From Planomonospora parontospora (GTDB taxonomy: Bacteria > Actinomycetota > Actinomycetes > Streptosporangiales > Streptosporangiaceae), in contig BMQD01000016.1 of assembly GCA_014647935.1 (NCBI GenBank), forward strand, positions 140,023 through 204,022: 64,000 bases of DNA, read 5' to 3'. A program made the translations under genes and the position numbers. This document shows, in pieces, positions 27,529 to 36,894 of this stretch (its first letter is position 1; each line of letters begins with the position of its first letter). The notes under the pieces were generated by a model. The model saw only the letters and a list, made by a program, of their open reading frames with translations, did no database searches and had not been told where the DNA came from.

Positions 27529-28401
27529 ATGAACCGAGCACACCCGCACACCCCGCGCCACGGCGCCCAGCACGATCACCACCGGGAGCACGATGCCGGC
27601 GGCCAAGCGGAGATCCTCGACCTGGACGCCGAGGTCCTCGCCGAGCACACGGCGTCGATCATCGCCTGGCTGCCGCTGGAGAGCGAGCCGCGCCGGATCG
27701 TGGACCTGGGCTGCGGCACCGGCGCGGGAACCTTCGCGCTCCTCGAACGCTTCCCCGGCGCGCACGTCACCGCCGTCGACACCTCGGCCGGGCACCTCCG
27801 GCTCCTGCGCGAGAAGGCGCGCGCCCGCGGTGCCGAGGGGCGTGTGCGGACCGTGCAGGCCGACCTCGACGCCGGCCACTGGCCCGACCTCGGCACGCCG
27901 GACCTGGTGTGGGCCTCGGCCTCGATGCACCACATGGCCGACCCCGGCCGCGCCCTCCGGAGCGTCCGCGAACTGCTCGCCCCCGGCGGCCTGTTCGCCG
28001 TCGTGGAGCTCGCGGGTTTCCCCCGCTTCCTCCCCGCCCACGCCCCGGAGAACCGGCCCGGCCTCGAAGAACGCGCCCATGCGGCGACCGACGCCTTCCA
28101 CGCCGAGCACGTTCCGCACCGCGGCGCCGACTGGGGCCCGATGCTGACGGCCGCCGGCTTCACCGTCGAGGCCGAGCGCACCATCACCGTCGACATCGAG
28201 GGTGGGCGCAGCGAAGCGGTCGGCCGCTACGCCCACGGCAGTCTGCAGCGCATCCGCGGAGTCGCCGCACCCGCCCTCAGCCCCGAGGACCTCGCCGCAC
28301 TCGACGAGCTCCTGGACACCGACAGCCCGAACAGCCTCCTGCGCCGCGCGGATCTCGCCGTACGCACCGAGCGCACCGTCTGGGCCGCCCGCCGCGCCTG
28401 A
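27529..28401 (+). CDS. class I SAM-dependent methyltransferase
   Basis: 290 residues. A His-rich N-terminus (MNRAHPHTPRHGAQHDHHREHD) precedes a Methyltransf_25-type core: motif I IVDLGCGTGAGTFALLERFPGAHVTAVDTS, then VQADLDAGHWP and DLVWASASMHHMADPGRALRSVRELLAPGGLFAVVELA. The C-terminal helical region contacts the substrate and is not recognisable. TACCTT (27517-27522) lies 6 nt upstream of the ATG and no ribosome site is visible, so it is probably leaderless. It stands alone between the XRE-cupin gene and the convergent PucR gene. Confidence 0.87.
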   Translation: MNRAHPHTPRHGAQHDHHREHDAGGQAEILDLDAEVLAEHTASIIAWLPLESEPRRIVDLGCGTGAGTFALLERFPGAHVTAVDTSAGHLRLLREKARARGAEGRVRTVQADLDAGHWPDLGTPDLVWASASMHHMADPGRALRSVRELLAPGGLFAVVELAGFPRFLPAHAPENRPGLEERAHAATDAFHAEHVPHRGADWGPMLTAAGFTVEAERTITVDIEGGRSEAVGRYAHGSLQRIRGVAAPALSPEDLAALDELLDTDSPNSLLRRADLAVRTERTVWAARRA

Positions 28402-28532
28402 CATCCGGCGCGACCCGCGGCCGCCTGCCGGGCAGGGGGCTCGCCCCGAAGCGCGGACACCTGCGACCACCACCGGGGCCGTACCGCGCGCGACGGGCAA
28501 CCGCCCATCGGCCGCGTCGACGGCCCCACGGG

Positions 28533-30074
28533 TCAATACGCCTGGTCGTCTCCGAGGGCGGCCAGGCTGATGATCATGGCGAGACGCTGGCGGGCGTCGT
28601 CCAGGTTCAGCGGAGTGATCTCGCCGATCCTGCGCAGCCGGTTGCGGACGGTGTTGGGGTGGACACCGAGCCGCTCGGCCGCGGCGGCGAGATCGCCCTG
28701 GGCCTCCAGCCACGCCCGCAGCGTCGCCGCGTAGTGGGTGGCGTGCGCGGCGTCGTGCCCGCGCAGCGCGCTGACCGGCCCCCGGGCGGGAGGCCGGCCC
28801 GTGCGCGCCGCGGCGCGCAACCGCTGGAGCAGGATGTCGCCCCAGGACTCGTCGTAGGCCGGCGGCGCGGTCCGGGGCGCGCCCGCCTCGTGCAGCGCCA
28901 GGCACTCGTCGGCCTCCTGCCGGCCGGCCGGAAGCTCCTCGGCCTGGGCCGGGGCGCCGATCCCGGCCAGGACGCGCACCCGCGCCGGAAGCGCGGCCTG
29001 CAGTGCGGCCACCCACTCGCGTGCCGCGGCCGCCGGCTCGCCGGGCAGGATCGTGTAGAGCGTGTTGTCCAGCAGCGTGCTGCGCCCCGGCCGGGACCAG
29101 CCGAAACCGGTGGTGGCCCGCTCGAAGGCCAGCAGGGGTGCGGCGTGCCGCTCGGTGTCGGCGTGCGCGCGGACCGCGATGACCCGCATCGCCCCCGGGG
29201 CCAGTCCCAGCTGGCTCAGCACCGTCGCGGCGTCGGCGCCGCCCTCCAGCAGCCGGACGGTCAGGTCCGACTCCACCTGCCGCTCCAGGTCCGCGCTCGC
29301 CCGTGAGCGCAGCAGGTGCAGGGCCACCGTGCGCGCGCCGTCGGTCAGGGCGCCGAGCCGCGCCCCGGTCAGCGGGCTGCCGCAGGTGACCCAGACCGAT
29401 CCCAGCAGCTCGCGGCCCGCCCGCACCGCCACCGCCATGCGCCCGGTCAGGCCGTTCTGCGGGTCCTGCGCCACGAACACCGGCTCGTCCGTCGAGGCCA
29501 GGTGGTCGAAGACCCCCCGGGCCCGGAGCGTCTCGCGCAACCGGTCCGGCACCTGCCGCACCAGGATCGTCTCGAGCCGGGCCGGGTCGCCCGCCTGCTG
29601 GGAGCGCGAGTACGCCAGCACCCGCGACAGCCGGTCCTCGATGGTCACCGCCCCGCCGATCACATCCGCCAGGTTGTCGGCCAGCGCGAACAGGTCCGTC
29701 GGCCCGCGGCCCGACTCGGTCTCCCGCCCCTCCAGCACCAGCCCGTAGACGACGCCGGTGAGCTGGCTCCACGACACCGCGGGATCGACCAGCATCACCG
29801 CCACGTCCTCGCTCTCACCGGCGGAGAAGGCCTCGTGGGCGGCGTCGGTCTCGGCGCGCACCAGGACCGCCGCGGACCGGGCCGACACCGCCCAGCGCAC
29901 CGCCTCGGCCACCGACGCGGCTCCCACCGCCAGCAGCACGTCGCCCGCGACCCGGTCGTCGGTGGGATCGGGCATCGCCACACTGCGCAGCTGCACCGAG
30001 CGCGTCTGCGGCCGGCCGCACAGCCGTACGCCGTATCCGCCCAGCACGTTGATCAAGCGGTCCAGTCTGATCAT
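28533..30074 (-). CDS. PucR/CdaR-type transcriptional regulator
   Basis: 513 residues. The N-terminal part resembles the PucR ligand-sensing domain (RSVQLRSVAMPDPTDDRVAGDVLLAVGAAS...). A GAF-like middle region (LADNLADVIGGAVTIEDRLSRVLAYS) follows, and the C-terminal HTH_30 is LRAWLEAQGDLAAAAERLGVHPNTVRNRLRRIGEITPLNLDDARQRLAMIISLAAL. Such regulators usually activate catabolic genes (purine, amine, sugar acid) in response to substrate. ATG 30074 has GGAGGCG at good spacing. No obvious catabolic target is adjacent; it may act on its own promoter or elsewhere. Confidence 0.88.
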   Translation of the reverse strand: MIRLDRLINVLGGYGVRLCGRPQTRSVQLRSVAMPDPTDDRVAGDVLLAVGAASVAEAVRWAVSARSAAVLVRAETDAAHEAFSAGESEDVAVMLVDPAVSWSQLTGVVYGLVLEGRETESGRGPTDLFALADNLADVIGGAVTIEDRLSRVLAYSRSQQAGDPARLETILVRQVPDRLRETLRARGVFDHLASTDEPVFVAQDPQNGLTGRMAVAVRAGRELLGSVWVTCGSPLTGARLGALTDGARTVALHLLRSRASADLERQVESDLTVRLLEGGADAATVLSQLGLAPGAMRVIAVRAHADTERHAAPLLAFERATTGFGWSRPGRSTLLDNTLYTILPGEPAAAAREWVAALQAALPARVRVLAGIGAPAQAEELPAGRQEADECLALHEAGAPRTAPPAYDESWGDILLQRLRAAARTGRPPARGPVSALRGHDAAHATHYAATLRAWLEAQGDLAAAAERLGVHPNTVRNRLRRIGEITPLNLDDARQRLAMIISLAALGDDQAY

Positions 30075-30243
30075 GAGCGCCTCCTGCCCGGTGCCGACGC
30101 ATCACGGTAACCACCGGCTCCGGGGGTGCGCGCCCGTCAGCGACGGAGCGGGACTCCCCGGTCAGGACGCTCGCCGGGCGCGGCGGACGCCGTACAGGCC
30201 CCGCCTGGAGGTTTCTGTCGGTCGTATCCGGTTGGATCCTGCT

Positions 30244-32376
30244 GTGGACGTTTCCGTCGAGCACCTGGTGTACGTCCGCGAGGACGGCCACACCGTCGCG
30301 CGGATGAGCGCCGAAGGCGTGCCGGACTTCATCGCCTCCGGCCGGGCCCTGGCCGGGATCCAGCCCGGCGAGGCGCTCCGGCTCGCCGGCTCCTGGGGCG
30401 AGCACCCGCGCCACGGCAGGCACTTCGCGGTGGACGGATGCGAGCGGGTGGCCCCGGCCACCGTCCGGGCGATCCGGGTCTACCTCGGCTCGGGCCTGAT
30501 CCGCGGCATCGGCCCGAGGCTCGCCCACGCCATCGTCAGCCACTTCGGAGAGGCGACGCTGGAGGTCATCGACACCGAGCCGGAGCGGCTCAGGGAGGTC
30601 GTCAACATCGGACCCGCCCGGCAGGCGCAGATCGCCCGGGCGTGGGAGGAGCAGAAGGAGATCGCCGCACTGATGGCGGTCCTGCAGGGGTTCGGGGTCA
30701 GCCCGATGCTCGCGGCGAAGATCTACCAGGTGTACGGCGCGGACTCCGGCGAGGTCCTCGCCTCCGACCCGTACCGCCTCATCGGCCAGGTCCGGGGGAT
30801 CGCGTTCGGCACGGCCGACCGGATCGCGCTGAGGTCCGGCGTCCCGGAGGACAGCCCGGAGCGGATCGGCGCGGCGGTCCTGGACACGCTGGAGACCGCG
30901 GGCGCCCGCGACGGGCACTGCTACCTGCCGCTGAACGTCCTGGTCGGCAGGGCCGCCGAACTGGTCGACCAGGACCGGGAGCCGGTCCGCCGGGCGGTCG
31001 ACGCCCTGCGGGCCGAGCGCCGGGTGGTCGTCGAGGCGTCTCCCGACGACCCCGACCAGACCGTGGTCTACGCCAAGCACGTGCACGGCCGCGAGATGGG
31101 CCTGGCGGCCCATCTGGCCAGGCTCTGCCGGGCTCCCTCGGCGCTGCCCGTCCGCACGTGGCCGGAGGACCCGGGGCTCCACGAGGACCAGCGGGCGGCC
31201 GTGGCCATGGCCCTGACCAGCACCGTGTCCGTCCTCACCGGCGGCCCCGGATGCGGCAAGAGCCACACGGTGAAGGCCGTCGCCGCCGCGGTGCGGGCGG
31301 CCGGCGGCACGGTGACCCTGACCGCCCCGACGGGCAGGGCCGCCAAGCGGCTGTCGGAGCTGACCGGGCTGCCCGCCATGACCGTGCACCGCATGCTGGC
31401 CCGCCGGCCGGATCCGGAGCCCGGCACGCTGTTCACCGAGACGCCCTCCCAGGCCGACCTGGTCGTGGTCGACGAGGCCTCCATGCTGGACCTGCACCTG
31501 GCCACCCGCCTGGCCGCGGCCGTCCCCTCGGGCAGCCACCTGCTGATCGTCGGCGACGGCGACCAGCTGCCGAGCATCGCGCCCGGCAACGTGCTGGCCG
31601 ACCTGCTGCGCGTCGAGGCCGTCCCGCGGACCCGGCTGACGCACGTCTTCCGCCAGGCGGAGGAGAGCGGGATCATCCAGGTCGCCCACCGCATCCGGGC
31701 CGGCCGGGTGCCCGACCTCCCCGGCCGGAGGGGTTTCTGGTTCGAGGAGGTCGACGATCCCGGCCGGGTCGCCGAGCGGGTGGTCCACCTGGCGACGGTG
31801 GCGATCCCGCGCAAGCAGAACGTGGGCCCCGACCAGGTCCAGGTCCTGTGCCCGATGCGCAGGGGCGCGACCGGGACCGCCGAGATCGGCCGGATGATCC
31901 AGGAGCGGCTCAACCCCGCCGGGGAGGGGAAGGAGGAGCACTGGTCGGGCGCCTCGGTCTTCCGGACCGGCGACCGGGTCATGTCCGTCCGCAACAACTA
32001 CGACAAGGGCGTCTTCAACGGGACCACCGGGACGGTGACCGGGATCGTCCGGCAGGACAGGCTCCTGGAGGTCCGCACGGACGAGGGGGAGAGCGTGCAG
32101 TACGGCTTCGGCGAGCTCGACGAGCTGACCCACGCGTACGCCGTCAGCGTGCACCGCTCCCAGGGCAGCGAATACCCCTTCGTGGTCGCGCCGATCGTCG
32201 CCGAGGCCGGCGGCGTCATGCTGCGCCGCAGGCTGCTCTACACCCTGGTCACCCGGGCCCGGTCGTGGGTGGTCCTCGTCGGCCAGCGCGAGGCCCTGGA
32301 GACGGCGGTCAACCGGCTCGGGCACCGCCGGAACACCGGGCTCGCCCGCAGGCTCGCGCTGAGCCTGCGGGACTGA
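30244..32376 (+). CDS. recD2: RecD2-type SF1B DNA helicase
   Basis: About 710 residues. The RecD2-specific N-terminal part (VAPATVRAIRVYLGSGLIRGIGPRLAHAIVSHFGEATLEVIDTEPERL) has helix-hairpin-helix elements. The helicase core has Walker A GGPGCGKSHT (Lys339), VVVDEASMLD (motif II), GDGDQLPSIAPGNVLAD (motif III) and the C-terminal UvrD/RecD 2B region with THAYAVSVHRSQGSEYP and LLYTLVTRAR. It is a 5'-3' DNA helicase not tied to RecBC. The start is not certain: GTG 30244 has no ribosome site, and in-frame TTG 30232 is an alternative. It is divergent from the PucR gene. Confidence 0.92.
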   Translation: MDVSVEHLVYVREDGHTVARMSAEGVPDFIASGRALAGIQPGEALRLAGSWGEHPRHGRHFAVDGCERVAPATVRAIRVYLGSGLIRGIGPRLAHAIVSHFGEATLEVIDTEPERLREVVNIGPARQAQIARAWEEQKEIAALMAVLQGFGVSPMLAAKIYQVYGADSGEVLASDPYRLIGQVRGIAFGTADRIALRSGVPEDSPERIGAAVLDTLETAGARDGHCYLPLNVLVGRAAELVDQDREPVRRAVDALRAERRVVVEASPDDPDQTVVYAKHVHGREMGLAAHLARLCRAPSALPVRTWPEDPGLHEDQRAAVAMALTSTVSVLTGGPGCGKSHTVKAVAAAVRAAGGTVTLTAPTGRAAKRLSELTGLPAMTVHRMLARRPDPEPGTLFTETPSQADLVVVDEASMLDLHLATRLAAAVPSGSHLLIVGDGDQLPSIAPGNVLADLLRVEAVPRTRLTHVFRQAEESGIIQVAHRIRAGRVPDLPGRRGFWFEEVDDPGRVAERVVHLATVAIPRKQNVGPDQVQVLCPMRRGATGTAEIGRMIQERLNPAGEGKEEHWSGASVFRTGDRVMSVRNNYDKGVFNGTTGTVTGIVRQDRLLEVRTDEGESVQYGFGELDELTHAYAVSVHRSQGSEYPFVVAPIVAEAGGVMLRRRLLYTLVTRARSWVVLVGQREALETAVNRLGHRRNTGLARRLALSLRD

Positions 32377-32402
32377 GCCTGCGGGACTGGGTCCGCGGGA
32401 CT
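32361..32402. repeat. 14-bp tandem repeat spanning the recD2 stop codon
   Basis: GAGCCTGCGGGACT occurs at 32361-32374 and 32375-32388, with a third variant at 32389-32402. The first copy encodes the last codons and stop of recD2. The remaining bases to 32700 hold no gene, terminator or promoter that I can support. Confidence 0.7.
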
Positions 32403-32700
32403 GGGCTCGCTGGGTCTGCCGGGCTGGGCCCGGGGGCGGTTCCGGGGGAGGGCCACCGGGGAGACGGCCCCGGGAGGACGGGACGCCGGCAGGGCCCTGT
32501 CTTTACCCGATCGTCACCTTCTTCCGGTCAGCTCCGGTGACCGCGCACCGATAGGGGCGTATCCGACCTCACAGGAGGAGAACCGGCAGGCCCGCGCCGC
32601 CCGCAGGCCCGCACCCGCCCCGTAACCGCTGCCGACCTCCCTCCCCGCCGCGCCGTCCGGGCGCGCGGGAGGGAGCACCCGGCAGGCCACCAGAGAGATC

Positions 32701-35082
32701 ATGATGCAGAGCCTCTTCGCGGCAGCCCGTACGGGCTCCCGCCTTGCCGGCCACCCGCGCGCCTGGCTGGTCTTCCTCGTGCTGGGAGGCCTGGCGGCCG
32801 TGGCCGTCCCGTTCGCGGCGGGTGCGTCACCGGTCGTGGAGACGCTGTCCTGGGTGCTGCTGCCGGGAGCCTCCGCGCTGGCCGTCCTGACCGGGATGCG
32901 CCGGAACGGGCTGACCGGCTCGCGGCCGTGGCGGCTGATAGGCGCCGGTCTCCTGATCACGCTGCTGGTGAGCGCCCTCGGCTGGGGCGTCGGCTGGGTC
33001 TGGCTGAGGAGCCCTCTCCTGCTGGGCGTGTACCAGGTCGGCACGCTCGCCGCCTACGGCCTGGCGCTGGTCGCCCTGGTCATGCTGAGCCTGCGGGCCT
33101 CCGGCCCGCGCTGGGCGGCGCTGCTGGACGCCGGCACCATCACCGTCGGCGTGGCCATGCCGCTCTGGACGCTGCTCATCGGCCCGGTCGCCGACCGGGC
33201 CGTGCACATCGACACCGACCTGGTCTTCGCGCTGGCGCTGCCGGTCGTCGACCTGTTCATCCTCGGGCTCGTGATCCGCCTGGCCCTGGACAGCGGCCGC
33301 GTGCCCGGGCTGAGCCTGCTGGGCGCGTCCTACGCCGCCATGTTCTTCTCCGACGTCGTCTATCTGCTGAACCAGACCTCGAACGAGGTGTACGGCGCCG
33401 TCTCCACGGCCTGCTGGCTGGGCTGGGCGGTCCTGACCGGCGCGGCCATGCTGCACCCCAGCATGGCCGCCGCGAACCGGACGCAGGAGCCCGCCCCCTT
33501 CACCCGGGCGCGGCTGGCCGCGGTCCTGGCACTGGCACTGGCGCTGACGCTGGTCAGTCCGCTGGTCTCCGTCGTGGTCCCGATGGTCGCGGGCGCCGGC
33601 CCGGCCGCGGGCGCCCACGGCGGCAGCTCGGTCACGCTGCTGACCGTGCTGCTGGCCGTGCTGCTGGTGCTGCGGCTGAGCACCGTCGTGTGCGTGAGCG
33701 TGGCCCAGGCGGCGGACCTGCGCGTCGCCCTGCACCGGCAGGACGTCCTGCAGCGCAGCCTGTCCCACCGCGCCTCGCACGACCCGCTGACCGGGCTGGG
33801 CAACCGCACCCTGCTGGGCGAGGCTCTGCACACCGTCATCACCTCGCACGCCGCCGCCCCCGACGCCCCCCACCCGGCGCTGCTCCTGCTGGACCTGGAC
33901 GCCTTCAAGGACGTCAACGACACCTACGGCCACCCGGTGGGCGACGAGGTGCTCACCGTGGTCGCCCAGCGGCTCCGCGAACTGGTCGCCGGCGAGCGCA
34001 TCCTGGCCCGGCTCGGCGGCGACGAGTTCGCCATCCTGCTGCCGCGCGCCGAGACCGGCGAGGCCATGGCCGTGGCCCAGCGGATGCTGGAGACCGTGCG
34101 GGCCCCCTACCTGCTCGACGGCCGCGAGCTGTACCTGACCACCAGCATCGGCGTTCTCACCGGCACCGCCATCGCCACCGCGTCCGACGCCCTGCGCGAC
34201 GCCGACCTGGCCCTGTACGCGGCCAAGGCCGCGGGCAAGAACCAGATCACCGTCTTCGACGGCGAGCTGCGCGCCCGGCGCCTGCACCACGCGGAGATCG
34301 CCGTCGGGCTGCGCCAGGCGCTGGCCCGGGAGGAGTTCACCCTGGCCTACCAGCCCGTCGTGGACCTGACCTCCGGCACGATCTACGCGGTGGAGGCCCT
34401 GCTGCGCTGGACCCCGGCCGGCGGCCGGCCCATCCCGCCGGACGTGTTCATCCCCGTCGCCGAGGACACCGGGCTGATCGTCGAGATCGGCCGCTGGGTC
34501 CTGAACCAGGCCTGCGCCGACGCCAAGCGGTGGCACGAGCGGTACGGCATCGCCGTGACGGTCAACGTCTCCGGGCGGCAGCTGCGCGAGCGCGCGTTCC
34601 GGGACACGGTGCTGGACGTCCTGGCCCGCTACGCGCTGCCGGAGAACGCGCTGACCCTGGAGGTCACCGAGAGCATGCTGCTGGCCACCACCGCCGCCGA
34701 GACCCGCCGCATCGTCGAGCTCCTCGCCGAGCTGCGCACCCATGGGGTGCGCATCGCCCTCGACGACTTCGGCACCGGCTACTCCTCGCTGGCCTACCTG
34801 CGCACCCTCCCGGTGGACATCCTCAAGATCGACCGCTCGTTCACCGCCCCGCTCACCGACACCGACCCCCACCAGGCCCGCGCCTTCACCAAGGCCATCG
34901 TGGAGCTCTCGGCCAGCCTGGGCCTGTCCACCGTCGTTGAGGGCGTCGAATCCCGCGAGCAGGCCGCGGTCCTGCAGCAGATGGGCTGCCCGCTGGCCCA
35001 GGGCTACCTGTTCTCCCAGCCCGCCCCCGCCCGTGCGATCGACGACATGCTCCAGGTGGCCCCCTCGAAGACCGCGGCCTGA
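32701..35082 (+). CDS. membrane GGDEF-EAL protein (c-di-GMP cyclase/phosphodiesterase)
   Basis: 793 residues. The first ~320 residues hold eight to ten hydrophobic segments, an integral-membrane sensor of no family I can name. The GGDEF domain follows a linker with RASHDPLTGLGNRTLLGEAL; its active motif RLGGDEF (GGDEF 439-443) is intact and has no obvious RxxD inhibitory site. The EAL domain has VEALLRW (EAL 565-567), with DDFGTGYSSLAYL, KIDRSF and VEGVESREQAAVLQQMGCPLAQGYLFSQP, so both activities could be present. It probably links an extracellular or membrane signal to c-di-GMP, which in actinomycetes controls development. ATG 32701 or 32704. Confidence 0.93.
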   Translation: MMQSLFAAARTGSRLAGHPRAWLVFLVLGGLAAVAVPFAAGASPVVETLSWVLLPGASALAVLTGMRRNGLTGSRPWRLIGAGLLITLLVSALGWGVGWVWLRSPLLLGVYQVGTLAAYGLALVALVMLSLRASGPRWAALLDAGTITVGVAMPLWTLLIGPVADRAVHIDTDLVFALALPVVDLFILGLVIRLALDSGRVPGLSLLGASYAAMFFSDVVYLLNQTSNEVYGAVSTACWLGWAVLTGAAMLHPSMAAANRTQEPAPFTRARLAAVLALALALTLVSPLVSVVVPMVAGAGPAAGAHGGSSVTLLTVLLAVLLVLRLSTVVCVSVAQAADLRVALHRQDVLQRSLSHRASHDPLTGLGNRTLLGEALHTVITSHAAAPDAPHPALLLLDLDAFKDVNDTYGHPVGDEVLTVVAQRLRELVAGERILARLGGDEFAILLPRAETGEAMAVAQRMLETVRAPYLLDGRELYLTTSIGVLTGTAIATASDALRDADLALYAAKAAGKNQITVFDGELRARRLHHAEIAVGLRQALAREEFTLAYQPVVDLTSGTIYAVEALLRWTPAGGRPIPPDVFIPVAEDTGLIVEIGRWVLNQACADAKRWHERYGIAVTVNVSGRQLRERAFRDTVLDVLARYALPENALTLEVTESMLLATTAAETRRIVELLAELRTHGVRIALDDFGTGYSSLAYLRTLPVDILKIDRSFTAPLTDTDPHQARAFTKAIVELSASLGLSTVVEGVESREQAAVLQQMGCPLAQGYLFSQPAPARAIDDMLQVAPSKTAA

Positions 35083-35187
35083 CGCCCCGGCTCGCGCCCG
35101 GGCCCGCGCCCCGGTCCCGCCCCCCGCGCCGCGGCGCCGTCCTCCGGTGCGCGGTCCGGGGAGGCGGGGCAGCCGGCGGTCGTCGCC

Positions 35188-35212
35188 GTGCGCCCGGCGC
35201 GATCGGGCGCAC
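35188..35212 (+). terminator. hairpin terminator after the GGDEF-EAL gene
   Basis: Perfect 9-bp stem GTGCGCCCG / CGGGCGCAC with a 7-nt loop, about 105 bp after the stop codon. No T tract. Confidence 0.6.
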
Positions 35213-35304
35213 GGCTTCCGGACGTGCGGCCGGGCCGCGCCGTATCGGAACGTGCCAGGAGAACGGGTTTTCGGTCCGGCAGGCCAGGTGGATGAATCAT
35301 CCCC

Positions 35305-35310
35305 TAATAT
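35305..35310 (+). promoter_or_regulatory. -10 box TAATAT ahead of the secreted coiled-coil gene
   Basis: TAATAT is a near-consensus -10 hexamer in GC-rich surroundings, 75 bp upstream of the GTG at 35386. No -35 match to TTGACA is evident, so an alternative sigma factor or activator may be involved. Confidence 0.4.
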
Positions 35311-35385
35311 CGTCCATCGGACGAAGAGCGCCCCAACTCGGCATCCCGGCAGCCGGCGCCTCACATCTTCGGCGAGAGGGGAAGC

Positions 35386-36396
35386 GTGGCGGCGGCACTC
35401 CGCGGGGAGCGGTACCGCGATGCGCTCCGGGCCCTGCTCGCCTCGCTCGTCGCGGTGGCCCTGTGCCTGGGCGCGACCTCGGCGGGCCACGCCGCGCCCA
35501 AGCCGGGCGCCAAGCAGCTCCGCAAGGAACTGGCCCAGCTGCAGAAGCGGTCGGAGACCCTGATCGCCGAGTACTACGAGGGACGCGTCCAGCTGCAGAA
35601 GGTCGAGCGGGTGGAGAAGGTGGCCCGCGGCAACCTGGAGCGCGCGCAGCGGAACTTCGACCTGGCCGCGCAGGAGATCCGCCTGCTGGCCGCCGAGCGG
35701 TACCGCACCGGTGGCCTGACGTCGGTGGCGGCACTGGTGGGCGAGGCCGACGCCACCGCCCTGCTGGACCGTCTGGCCCTCACCCGGCAGGTCGTCGCCG
35801 ACCAGGACGCCAGGCTGCGGAGTTTCACCGAGGTGCGCGACGCCCACCTGCGGGCCCGCGAGTCGGCGCGGGAGCGCGCCGCCGAGCTCCGCGACGCGCT
35901 CGAGGAGCTCGACGACGACAAGAAGCGGGCAGAGGAGCTGATCGAGCAGATCAAGGACAAGATCGACCTGCTCTATCCGACCCCCGGCATCCGCCGGGCC
36001 GACGGCACCTGGGTGCCCCAGCTGCCGTCCGGGCCGGACCACATCACCCCCCGGATGCGGCTGGTCCGGCAGCTGATCGCGCAGCGCTTCGGCTCCCGGT
36101 TCGGGATCGGCTGCTACCGGGTCGACGGGGGCATCGCCGGGGGCGGGGAGCATCCGCTGGGGCGGGCCTGCGACTTCATGCTCAGCAGCGGGGGCGCCAT
36201 GCCGACGGCGGCCGAGACCCGGCGGGGCAACGAGATCTCCGCTTGGGCGGTCGAGAACGCCCGGAGGCTCGGCATCATGTACGTCATCTTCCGCCAGCGC
36301 ATCTGGCACGTGCGCACCGGCACCTGGCGGACTATGTCGGACCGGGGCGGCGTCACCGCCAACCACTACGACCACCCGCACATCTCGGTCTACTGA
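35386..36396 (+). CDS. secreted coiled-coil protein with C-terminal M15-like/ARB_07466 domain
   Basis: 336 residues. The GTG start has GAGAGGGGAAG upstream. A signal peptide (to about SAGHAA) is followed by a long coiled coil (about 40-200, KQLRKELAQLQKRSETLIAEYYEGRVQLQKVERVEKVARGNLERAQRN...), like the N-terminal parts of NlpC/P60 hydrolases. The C-terminal ~120 residues carry RFGIGCYRVDGGIAGGGEHPLGRACDFMLSSGGAMP...WAVENARRLGIMYVIFRQRIWHV...NHYDHPHISVY, a domain usually attached to cell-wall proteins and resembling D,D-peptidase zinc folds (His/Asp/His pattern EHPLGRACDF, HYDHPHISV). Probably a cell-envelope protein; enzymatic activity is not established. Confidence 0.8.
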   Translation: MAAALRGERYRDALRALLASLVAVALCLGATSAGHAAPKPGAKQLRKELAQLQKRSETLIAEYYEGRVQLQKVERVEKVARGNLERAQRNFDLAAQEIRLLAAERYRTGGLTSVAALVGEADATALLDRLALTRQVVADQDARLRSFTEVRDAHLRARESARERAAELRDALEELDDDKKRAEELIEQIKDKIDLLYPTPGIRRADGTWVPQLPSGPDHITPRMRLVRQLIAQRFGSRFGIGCYRVDGGIAGGGEHPLGRACDFMLSSGGAMPTAAETRRGNEISAWAVENARRLGIMYVIFRQRIWHVRTGTWRTMSDRGGVTANHYDHPHISVY

Positions 36397-36446
36397 AATA
36401 AGGTGGGACCCGGCCGGCGGACCACCTCCCGGATCGGACATCTCGT

Positions 36447-36791
36447 ATGCCTCACGACGCCTCGGACTGTCTCGAAGTGCGGGTCACCACCGCCGACCGC
36501 GCGGAGGCGGAGCGGATCCGCGCCGCGGCGGTGGGGGAGCGGCTCGCCGCCGACGCGCAGCTGCTCGGTCCGATCGAGTCCGTCTACCGGTGGGCGGGGG
36601 AGGTCCAGCGCGCCGAGGAGTGGCTGCTGCTGATGAAGACCACGGCGGAGCGCTTCGAGGAGCTCGCCCGGCGGGTCAGGGAGCTGCACTCCTACGAGGT
36701 CCCGCAGATCGTCGCGGTGGTCCTGGCGGCCGGCACCCCCGACTACCTCGACTGGATCAGGCGCGAGACCTCCCGATCCCCGGCCGGGTGA
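36447..36791 (+). CDS. cutA: CutA-like divalent-cation tolerance protein
   Basis: 114 residues with the CutA1 pattern: VRVTTADRAEAERIRAAAVGERLAADAQLLGPIESVYRWAGEVQRAEEWLLLMKTTAERFEELARRVRELHSYEVPQIVAVVLAAGTPDYLDWIRRE. The trimer-forming YRWxGE and HxYEVPQI motifs are both present. CutA is a small trimeric cytosolic protein linked to copper tolerance in E. coli, though its real function is unsettled. The usual LAACV reads LAADA here, so the cysteine is lost. ATG 36447 has no good ribosome site. The gene follows the secreted coiled-coil gene on the same strand. Confidence 0.88.
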   Translation: MPHDASDCLEVRVTTADRAEAERIRAAAVGERLAADAQLLGPIESVYRWAGEVQRAEEWLLLMKTTAERFEELARRVRELHSYEVPQIVAVVLAAGTPDYLDWIRRETSRSPAG

Positions 36792-36894
36792 CCGGGGCCG
36801 GGCGGGGAGCGGGCCGCCCCTTGCCGGGTTCCGCCGCCGATGGGAGATTGCTCGTACAGTCGTAAAGCGGTATCCGATCGGAATGGTGGGGTTC

